Source of the DNA: Adineta steineri
Lineage: Eukaryota; Rotifera; Eurotatoria; Adinetida; Adinetidae
DNA: 64,000 nt
Assembly (NCBI GenBank): GCA_905250115.1
Contig: CAJNOI010000007.1
Coordinates: forward strand, 1,099,566 to 1,163,565
Direction of reading: 5' to 3'
Shown here: one piece after another, positions 56,277 through 64,000 of the stretch
Position numbering within the stretch: the first letter of the stretch is position 1
Layout of the letters: the number at the start of each line of letters is the position of its first letter
Position numbers and translations under genes: made by a program
Notes under the pieces: generated by a model
Told to the model about the DNA's origin: nothing
The model's input: the letters and a program-made list of their open reading frames with translations, nothing else
The model's database searches: none

Positions 56277-56551
56277 TTATTTTTTAGTTTGAATGGCGGT
56301 GCAGCAATGAAAGAAGAGTACAAACATATTGAAAAAACTTGAAATAGCATATAATATACATTTTTCTGTATATAAATAATCTGATGGATGTTTGCGTGTT
56401 ATATGATGAAAAGCATAAAATGCTCCTAGACTCACTAGAAATATCATTGTGTAATATAGATAAAGACGCACTTTATTAGAACCTATAGATAGTACAAATC
56501 GAAGAAGAATTAAAAGATAAATAAAATGACTATATACTCACTTTCACTCAT
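56277..56551 (-). CDS. Small two-TM membrane protein, unrecognised
   Basis: Exon 1 is only 10 bp (56542-56551, ATGAGTGAAA), then a 59-bp intron and exon 2 (56277-56482), giving 71 residues in frame. After MSESSNK, two membrane segments follow: LYLYYTMIFLVSLGAFYAF and ILYAISSFFNMFVLFFHCC, separated by a polar loop with HHITRKHPSDYLYTEKC. The tail is TAIQTKK. The tiny first exon makes the model tentative, but junction phase and splice sites fit. Its stop lies at the right edge of the segmental duplication; the second copy does not carry it. Confidence 0.5.
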
Positions 56552-57381
56552 ACCTTTAAATTATCTTTATATACGTCATAAACTCATCAGATTTTCTAAT
56601 GAAGTATGAAAAACAGGCAAATATTTTCTTCAGTATTAATTAAACTGAGCGCATTTGATATTAAAGAACAAGAAACGACAATGATATATTCAAAATAAAT
56701 GATAGATAAGGACAAATAAATATCTTTTAAACTGCATGAAAAACATATACGCAATGAAAACTATTATTTTGATAGGTATACTTTTTTGTTGCTCATTTGA
56801 CCAGTCCAATTGGAATGAATGGTTACATCTATCAATTTTGCTTATAAAATGCTTCTAATGATATATTGTAAACAACATACGTACAATTCGCAAATATTTT
56901 TAATTGTGCATCCTACATCGATAAACATATGCTGATAGGTAATAAAGAGCTGGAAGAATCATTCTTGCTTAAATATTGCTTATTCATAATATCGAAATAT
57001 TTATTAAAAATAAAACCAACAAAAATAACATTTTGTCTAGTAGATAAAATAAGAATCGTAGAAAAAATATACATATAATGTATGTATCCAACATAAACGA
57101 CTAAATATCATGAATTTATTGTATATAAATTTATTATATGTCGACAATGAGATTGATAAAATCTTGATGTAGACAATTTATTGAGAAATGAAAGTGTTTA
57201 TATATTAGTTGAATATCAGATTCAAATGCAATGAACAGACGATTCTTTTACATCTTATAATTATTACAACTATTACAAATCTAAGAAAAAACTTGAATAG
57301 CAATTGAGAAATGTTAAATAGGATGAGAACTGTTTTTTTATTGCTCAACTAGCGTGTGATTACTTTATTGATATAACTCTT
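56552..57381. other. Intergenic, AT-rich, nothing recognised
   Basis: No gene or repeat is evident before the MITE at 57382. Confidence 0.45.
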
Positions 57382-57527
57382 CAGTAGCGTAGCCAGAAAA
57401 TTTTCAAGGAGGGTACACGCTACTAGAAAATCTCTTCGTCATACAAGTAGTTTGTTTAACCGATGCTCTCCTCCTGGTATTTTTCTTCAAGGGTGGAGTA
57501 CTAGACATCCATTGCACTACACGCCCG
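57382..57527. mobile_element. Short hAT-like MITE
   Basis: 146 bp, left end CAGTAGCGTAGCCAGAAAAT (a common hAT terminal pattern), right end decayed (reverse complement CGGGCGTGTAGTGC). Flanks TAACTCTT (57374-57381) and CAACTCTT (57528-57535) match at 7 of 8 bases, an aged 8-bp target duplication. Confidence 0.6.
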
Positions 57528-58039
57528 CAACTCTTAGTATTATAATGTCTTCTCTAAATAATTCGAAAAAGATTTATATCGTAAAAAAATCCAATATAAT
57601 GGCTAATTAACTAGGATGAAACATTATTGATTAATGTAAGTTATTTGATTATTTTTGACCATATGATATATCAAGTTTTGGAAAATGAGCGAAAAAAAAA
57701 AACAGCAACGAATTATATAAAAAGTTAAAAAAAGTATAAATTGTTTTTTTCTATCAGCTTCACTTTGGTTTTTTCCAACATAAATGTACTTGCCGATGTC
57801 ATAAGATGGTAAGAATTGTTGAAATACGTGAAATTTTATTTAGTATAATAAGAACATGATGCGACTTATATTTTTTGTTCCTTATGCAAATAAATAGATG
57901 TATATTGTTTTGTTTTTATGAATAGAAATAGAATGAAACAAGTACAAATGATAGATGTTTTTCGTCATTTATAGTCAATAAATGAGTCTATTCTATAGAT
58001 TGATAATATACAATAAATTGAATAGATTAACTTATTTAA

Positions 58040-58511
58040 TGTTTACTTGTTATAGAAGAAATATTAAACGTAATCGTTTCTTTTCTTCTCGAAAAGAAAA
58101 CAAAGTAAGTTTTCATTTATTTTAACATATTTTTTATCGACTACCTAAATATTAAAACTATTTTTGTATTAGCTACAAATATTCTACGAGAAATATAGTA
58201 CATGAACAACGATTTCTAAATAAACAACAATGGTATCAAGCTCGTTAATGTTTACCTGGCGCTATCGTACGATGTTCACATGGCAAAGATCCTGCTTGTG
58301 AATGTGTAAAACGCTTCGATATTGACAAGAATTGTTTAATTACTAAACAACATATTACAGCGGTTAAACAGCATCATGTGAACTTAAACAAATCAAAGAA
58401 TCAGATGATATTCAAAAGTATAATCTGCTTAGTCAGATAATACAATCTGACGAGGATAAGAAAGATGATTATATTAAACAATATCAATCTCTTTATGGAC
58501 TACTTTTATGA
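58040..58511 (+). pseudogene. Decayed gene fragment with Cys motif
   Basis: The plus strand reads PGAIVRCSHGKDPACECVKR, then FDIDKNCLITKQHITAVKQH, with a shift into a frame giving ELKQIKESDDIQKYNLLSQI and DYIKQYQSLYGLLL before TGA. An earlier stop precedes it and a small exon-like stretch lies at 58057-58105. Frame breaks indicate a pseudogene. Family not recognised. It ends just before copy 2 of the segmental duplication. Confidence 0.35.
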
Positions 58512-59449
58512 TCAGAAATAGTCGAGGATTATACACTTCATTCATCACCCCCATCGTCAAATGGTTATCGAAGAAAACTTTCCTGGTTCGTATTTATTTT
58601 GTTCATATTACTTCCAATATGTATTGCAAATTGCAATCTGTTGTTGTCTATGTCACAATTTTTACAATTAGTTCTTTTTATTCAACATTTGTATCTTATA
58701 AAAATCTTTTTGGTATTTATTGATTTCTCTATGACAAATCAATAGTCATTGAGTTGATTATTATATATTATAGATGATACGAAATGAATTAGAAATATTT
58801 GAACTTTTTATACAAAAATTACTTTTATTTTCTCGATTACATATTGGATTCTCACAAAATCGTTTTATTAGATATACATTATTGATAGTTTATGCACTGA
58901 TCATTCAATGACAATAATTAATTCAATTTAACAATTCAAAATCGGCATAGAGCATATTTATATTAGTTTATTATTATTATTAGATAAAAAAATTAGAAAT
59001 AAATTGTACAATAAACTTCTTTATTTGATAATAAAAATTTAAAATCATCAAGTTAAATTCATTCGTCAATAATGGAAAATAAATATTTCTATCGGATTAC
59101 AAACTTTATTTACAAAGAAAAACACAAATGCGTAGAAAATAATGATATAAAAAATTCTATCGTTCTGATATACGTAATTATTATATTCATGCATTTATTC
59201 AATTAAATTTTACATATGCGTCGTTGGTGATGTAAACATCAACTGATTCATAAAAAATGATTATTAGGTACACCAATATTTCGGTTGTTTTTTTGTAAAC
59301 ATGAATAATATAACGAATAGTCATGCTCCACAAACTTTATTTGACTAGTATGTCGATTTATTACGAATATTCGTTGATAAGATACATATTGAGTGAGTAA
59401 TCGAAAGTTTTGTGTATATTTTTAATGATTAAATATTTTTATTTGAAAG

Positions 59450-59462
59450 GAAGCTTCTAGAG
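59450..59462. promoter_or_regulatory. Heat-shock-element-like trimer
   Basis: GAAGCTTCTAGAG fits nGAAnnTTCnnGAn, about 195 bp before the ATG at 59645. Copy 1 has a weaker form at the same place (AGAAACCTTTTAGAG). Confidence 0.45.
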
Positions 59463-59554
59463 ATACACTGGTTTGACACGCATGATAAGTTTTTGTACAT
59501 TTTTTTTCTAAAACTATGATAATTATTCAAGAGAGAACGAATATAAGTTAAAGG

Positions 59555-59562
59555 TATAAATA
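59555..59562 (+). promoter_or_regulatory. TATA box
   Basis: TATAAATA 90 bp before the ATG, same spacing as in copy 1. Confidence 0.6.
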
Positions 59563-59644
59563 CGTTCTAAAATCCACATTCATACATACAGATCGGTTTT
59601 TCTCTTTTTTACAGTTTATTCTTAACGTACAGCACATACCAATA

Positions 59645-59890
59645 ATGTTCGGCGGTCATCATCATCATCATCATGGTCACCATGGAATGGGTGGAGGAAT
59701 GGGAATGGGTGGAATGGGTGGACCAGGAATGGGAATGGGAATGGGCGGTTACGGTCAACCAGGAATGGGAATGGGTGGCTTCGGTGGACAACAAATGGGA
59801 ATGGGAGGAATGGGAGGAATGGGTGGTGGTTATGGTTCACCATACGGCTACGGTGGCATGGGTGGTGGTATGGGAGGTGGTTACTATTAA
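59645..59890 (+). CDS. His/Met/Gly-rich small protein, copy 2
   Basis: A single exon of 81 codons: MFGGHHHHHHGHHGMGGG, then GMGMGG/GGMGG variants, then GSPYGYGGMGGGMGGGYY. It differs from copy 1 by shorter GQQ repeats and by the SPYGY phrase, which is shared with the gene at 18479. Promoter, 5' leader and 3' region are kept from the duplication. The retained frame despite repeat turnover suggests that both copies are still expressed, which is inference. Confidence 0.7.
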   Translation: MFGGHHHHHHGHHGMGGGMGMGGMGGPGMGMGMGGYGQPGMGMGGFGGQQMGMGGMGGMGGGYGSPYGYGGMGGGMGGGYY

Positions 59891-61600
59891 CTTTCCCATT
59901 GATTTATATTATAAATATCAAAAAATGTGTAATTACTACGATTCGATGTTAGATTCTTTGTTTTGTATACGATATTATACAATTTTGATAGTTAAAAACA
60001 ATAAAAAATTCTATTTGAAGTAAAAGCTTCTTTTCTTCTAACTTGCATAAAAAATCAATCACAAATCTTACGAAATATCGAAGAAACATACTCAGCCGAT
60101 TACTGCTCTTTGAAAAATGACATGCTTCTTTATGACTAAGCTATCATGTGAGGTAAAGTAAAATATTTTTTATTACAAAAATGAACGACTGCAATCTCCT
60201 AAGTAAAACATAAAATATTGATCATATGTCACTATTTTTTATTATAAACAATCTTATCTCTTTATTTTTCGTATGTATGGTCATATACCTATGATTCAAA
60301 TTATTGTTATTAAAGAAAATGTAAATATGAATATGATTTGTTTTTCAGTGTGAAAGTAATACGACAGCTAATTTACCAAAAATATCAAATGATTCAATAT
60401 AATGTCATGAATCTGTTTAGTATTATAAGAGATTGTTTTTTAATTTCTAATCTTTATTTTGTTATCAATATAGATGATGATGTAACAAAGTTTGTTTTTG
60501 AAAATGAACTAACTTCGACAAAGTTTAGAATACTATTACATAAACACAGTATCTTCTGGTCACCCTGATGGAGATGAAAAAAGCGCTATGACGTAAACGA
60601 TTGAAAAGAGAAACATAGGAACTAATTCATAATTAGCGCTACTGAAAAGAAAATAGATGATTTTATCTTACTATAGAAAAATTAAACAACAAAATGATGT
60701 TTATACTCATTGACTTTCAATGAATATTTTTGAAAAGGTGCTTATCAAGTCATTCTCATTAAAAACTAAGGAAGAAACATAGTTAGAAGGTAAGAAAAAA
60801 AAATCTATCGATTAGTCCTGTTAAATATATAAGAAGGATGGGGTGAGGACGTGAGTGTCAATAATTTATAATAATCATCACACTTCTTTATGAGCGATAT
60901 TTCAAATCAAAATATCGTTTTTCGATTTTTTTTTTTTGATAAATGTTTTGTTCAAAGTCAAAGATTCAGTGCAATAATCATAAAATGAGTAGGGTTCTCT
61001 CGTAAGTAAAAGAGCTTTTTATATTATTATGTTTGATTAGCAAATTATTGATTCTAGAGTAATATTAGTTCCTTGAGAAGTGCTTCTTTCGGACAGTATC
61101 AAGATTTAATACTCTATCTTATTATAATTATTGTTCGATATCATTATTTCATATTATGTTTTATGATAAAGTCCTACTGAATAAATAATCAATACAAACA
61201 CATGTTAATTAAACATTGTTTATACCATCAAAAATATATTATTCAGTTATAAGAGCAGCGTTCTATTATACTGAATATATTATTATAGCACAATTAAAAG
61301 TCTTCAAGTATCGTATCAGTCAGCTCTTAGCAAAGAATAGAAATTTTCTAACTGCTGACTTTCAAACTAATTAATTTTGAAAATTTTCTCTGTATAAATC
61401 AATGTAGGAGTATACATAACGTGTATTTTGATTTTTTCTTGTCATTCTATCAAATAATAACTAATAATTGTCTTCAATATGTTTCACATAGTTTTTTCTC
61501 TTTTGATAATAGATTAAATTTTTTTTGATAAAGTTAACCTTAATACTTAATAGTATGAAAGAAAATAGAAGTGAAGTTCCACCAATAACCAAAAAAAAAC
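59891..61600. other. Intergenic after copy 2, nothing coding recognised
   Basis: An ORF at 60338-60568 has no family. One weak GT-rich hairpin lies at 60837-60885 (GGATGGGGTGAGGACGTGAG ... CATCACACTTC). Confidence 0.4.
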
Positions 61601-61612
61601 CAGTGAAGTTAA

Positions 61613-61741
61613 TCGAGTCGAACTGGAGAATATTTCAATTTCTTATCAGAGAATGAATCGAAGCGAATGATTCGGTTGAGGTGAACCGAATCGAATCGAG
61701 ATTTTTTAAAACTGGGTCGAATCGAATCGAATCGAATCGAC
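61613..61741. repeat. GAATC-type short tandem array
   Basis: GAATCGAATCGA-type pentamers (TCGAATCGAATCGAATCGAA at 61718-61741 and nearby) with degenerate forms upstream (GAATGAATCGAAGCGAATGA). It lies in the 3' region of the RING-YEATS gene. Confidence 0.7.
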
Positions 61742-61933
61742 ATTTACTTATTCGTTTGAGTCTATATTTCTGATATTTGAATTGAAATTCATAGAAGATA
61801 TTTCATGTAAATCATAACGAATAAAACAGTTGAATAACTTTATAAATTTCATTAATTTATTTAATACATATCAATTTCTTAAATACTATCACTCTATAAA
61901 CAAAAATAAAGTAGATCCTAAAGAATATAACAA

Positions 61934-62655
61934 TCAATTAATTGTAATATCATCTGTTGATTTTTGAAATCCAATTTCCATTACTTTGTGATTGCCTGTA
62001 TTTGTAAAAGATAAAAACCAATTTGTTACTAAATCAGATTTGTTCCATTTAGCATGAAATTCAATAGATATATGAACAGTAAAAACACCCCTAAATATAG
62101 AAATATTATTTCAAATATTATTTAAAATTTTGTTTTATCTTACCATCCAATTCGCGTCAGCCGAAATGGAGGTTTATCAAGAATAATTTGTGATGGTGTA
62201 AATGTTGGATGTAAATTAATTTGAATCTGTTTAATATATTGACCAATATCATTTTGATCGTCATTATCGAATCTGATAAATAATGTCCATTCGTGTTGTT
62301 TATGATTATAATCACAAGATAATAATTGATGAGTATTTCCAATAATTAAACGTTTTTTAATAATATTTTTTCTTATACTTTCAAGTTCATTTCGTCGCAT
62401 TTCATATTCTTTTTCATATTCTTGTCGAAAAAGATTATGAAGAATTGTATTTGTTTTTAAATGATTCGATGTTGAACGAAGATAAGTTAAATCTTCACGA
62501 CAAATAGGACATTTTAATATTGAATCAGATGCAATTATAAAACGTTCAAGACATAATAAACAAAATGTATGACCACATAATGTTGATACTGGTTCATAAA
62601 GAAGTTTTAAACAGAATGGACAATCTCGATATGTATCTAACACATTAACACTCAT
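61934..62655 (-). CDS. RING finger - YEATS domain fusion protein
   Basis: Exons 62655-62144 and 62090-61934 (53-bp GT-AG intron) give 222 residues in frame. C12, C15, C27, H29, C32, C35, C49 and C52 form a C3HC4 RING, typical of ubiquitin ligases. After a charged helix (about 75-105), HEWTLFIRFD (121-130) begins a YEATS domain, with LHPTF at 148-152, KPPFRLTRIGWGVFTVHISI at 161-180 and a closing strand NWFLSFTN. H149, F152 and G170-W171 align with H56, F59 and G77-Y78 of AF9, the acyl-lysine pocket; S58 is T151 here. YEATS domains read acetyl or crotonyl lysine on histones. A RING joined to YEATS in one short protein would suggest ubiquitin ligation directed to acylated chromatin, which is inference. 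Confidence 0.85.
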
Positions 62656-63464
62656 CTAAACTTTAATATCTAAACAAAAACAAAAATGAGATTGATTTCA
62701 TACTACTGTCATATATATATATATCGAAGTTATAAATTCGACAAATTCACTTATCAAACAAGATAGATCATTTTAGAAAAGTGAAACTATAAGATTTTAA
62801 TATACTGAATTATGTGTTCTATTAATTACTATTATTCGTATTTGTCACGAAGGATGATGATGAGTCTTAAGTGAATAGAAAATATATCTTTTAGTCAGGG
62901 AAAATCACAGACTATGTATACGATAGTGGATTATGCATCTTTGGGAAATATCTACCGGGTTATTGAGATAAATCTCAAAAAATGTAATACATACAGTACT
63001 AAATGACTCATAAATAAGTACGGGGAAAATTTCAATATACGTGACGTGTCAAAGGAAATAACCCATGAAGCGGAACGAAGGGGAATTACATATGTGAAGC
63101 GTAAAATCAATAAATATTATAGTTTCACTTTTCTGAAATGAATTTTAATGATCTATCTTGTCGAAATTACAATTGAATTTGTTAAAATTATAATTTCGAC
63201 AAACAGGTTAACTTTACTATGGTATACATATATATTATTTTGTCTTGGTAAAAATAAAATGAAAACAGAAAAAATACACCGGGTACAATAAAACAACAAA
63301 AAGACAAAGAAAAACACCGGAAAATAAAAGCTTCTATTATTTCCTCTCTTTTTTTTCTAAATTTAATTGCGTAAAGGAATTTTAACAATATGAACAGATC
63401 GAGATTGAGTATTCTCGTGAACAATCTAATAATTAAAATAAAACAATATTTATTTTTCTATACA
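62656..63464. other. Intergenic, nothing recognised
   Basis: Upstream region of the RING-YEATS gene. A minus-strand ORF at 63188-63424 has no family resemblance. Confidence 0.4.
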
Positions 63465-63785
63465 TTAAATAGAAATGATTACTTTATGTATCGAACAGAA
63501 TGGGCTTATTTCACGTACATGAGAATTTTCTAAAATATTTGTTGACACATTATGATGATGGTGATGTTCATATGGCCAAAATGGACGAGATACATACTAT
63601 TACAAAAAAAAGAAATTACTAATAATTTTTATTGCATTTTAAAGAAGACATACTGGTCGTTCTCGATGGGTTTTTCTTGATGATTGACTAACACACAACA
63701 ATAAATGATTTGTTGTATTGCCCATCGATTTTGCCCAAATCATTTTCTCGTCTTCATAATTGTTTTTAAAAATACCATCTAAAAT
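63465..63785 (-). CDS. 3' exons of an unrecognised gene
   Basis: Two exons with usual splice sites: one near 63657-63781 reads GIFKNNYEDEKMIWAKSMGN and SQSSRKTHRERP, the last (about 63465-63599) YVSRPFWPYEHHHHHNVSTN and ends HKVIISI before TAA at 63465. Phase at the junction fits. A further acceptor (TTTTAG) at about 63782 points to more exons upstream, perhaps beyond the window. No family recognised; the five-His run is a curiosity. Confidence 0.45.
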
Positions 63786-64000
63786 AAACTACATTATTAA
63801 AACAACCCATCTATAAACTATAAATATTCTACTTCATTCATTTTTCTTATAACTCATAATATAATACTGTTGTCACTATCAATCAGTTGCTACTTGTGAA
63901 CTGATAGTTCCGTATTCTAGAAATATTGAAAAATAGATAAGAGAAGTGTAGTGAACCCACTAACAAAAATATATGAATAGCTTTACAAGTTTCTTGGAAT

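Larger units (their letters stand above)
54560..56290. repeat. Segmental duplication, copy 1
   Basis: Similar to 58615-60348 along its length, including TGCAATCTGTTGTTG at the left, the His/Met/Gly-rich gene in the middle and GAATATGATTT near the right end. Includes promoter, coding and 3' sequence. Confidence 0.8.
58615..60348. repeat. Segmental duplication, copy 2
   Basis: Second copy of 54560-56290. The offset is 4,055 bp at the left and 4,097 bp at the coding part, so about 42 bp were gained here (near 59003-59060) or lost in copy 1. Confidence 0.8.

Noticed and set aside
14544-61741. CRISPR arrays
   Set aside because: Repeats seen are inverted, tandem or low complexity; none has regular repeat-spacer structure, and the organism is an animal.
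1-64000. tRNA, rRNA or snRNA genes
   Set aside because: I found no cloverleaf with A/B boxes or rRNA stretches by eye; a covariance search would be decisive.

Overview
The window looks like nuclear DNA of an invertebrate animal, most probably a bdelloid rotifer. It is AT-rich, with compact genes and introns mostly about 45-120 bp long. It carries clear metazoan genes (tandem troponin I genes, a plexin, an SLC6 transporter, a UBASH3-type phosphatase) next to genes with a bacterial or fungal flavour (TauD/TfdA-like oxygenase, an atypical sirtuin, a Cys-loop-less ligand-gated channel). GT-rich hairpins built on the TGTGGG motif known from bdelloid telomeres and a Penelope-type reverse transcriptase remnant point the same way. 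No species can be assigned from sequence alone. There are two N gaps, at 9141-9150 and 27847-27946.

Layout. 1-5 kb: 5' part of a methyltransferase-like gene (minus), a small Gly/His-rich hydrophilic protein, a frame-broken RING/TRAF-like membrane gene, and a small membrane protein. 3.6-19 kb: an accessory, gene-poor block with at least 13 TGTGGG-type hairpins, a PLE reverse-transcriptase remnant, duplicated Cys-motif fragments, a clean hAT-type MITE with an 8-bp target duplication, a 123-bp tandem repeat, and one large gene (8255-13255, minus). That gene reads, across two introns, as one protein of about 1,600 residues: ADP-ribosyltransferase, TIR, NACHT, HEAT repeats, then a possible CaaX end. 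19.4-23 kb: a sirtuin and an ADP-ribosylglycohydrolase, both minus. Together with the large gene this makes a neighbourhood of NAD+/ADP-ribose proteins. 23.7-39 kb: SLC6 transporter, oxygenase cut by a gap, polyQ histidine phosphatase, pentameric channel, and two troponin I genes.

40-54 kb: two neighbouring paralogues of an unrecognised Cys/His-motif family, then a plexin (44.4-53.6 kb). The first paralogue is split by two elements that start CCAGG and end CCTGG. Removing each exactly restores the reading frame, and for the first the paralogue supports the restored frame; a third such element lies at 5785-5920. The plexin introns carry two long foldback elements and other repeats. 54-64 kb: an EF-hand protein, two copies of a His/Met/Gly-rich small protein inside a 1.7-kb segmental duplication with heat-shock-element-like promoter motifs, a tiny two-TM protein, a RING-YEATS fusion gene, and the 3' exons of an unrecognised gene.

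The most interesting candidates are (i) the ART-TIR-NACHT-HEAT protein and its NAD/ADP-ribose neighbours, (ii) the CCAGG...CCTGG intron-like elements, and (iii) the RING-YEATS fusion. All gene models here were spliced by eye and checked only for reading-frame consistency.
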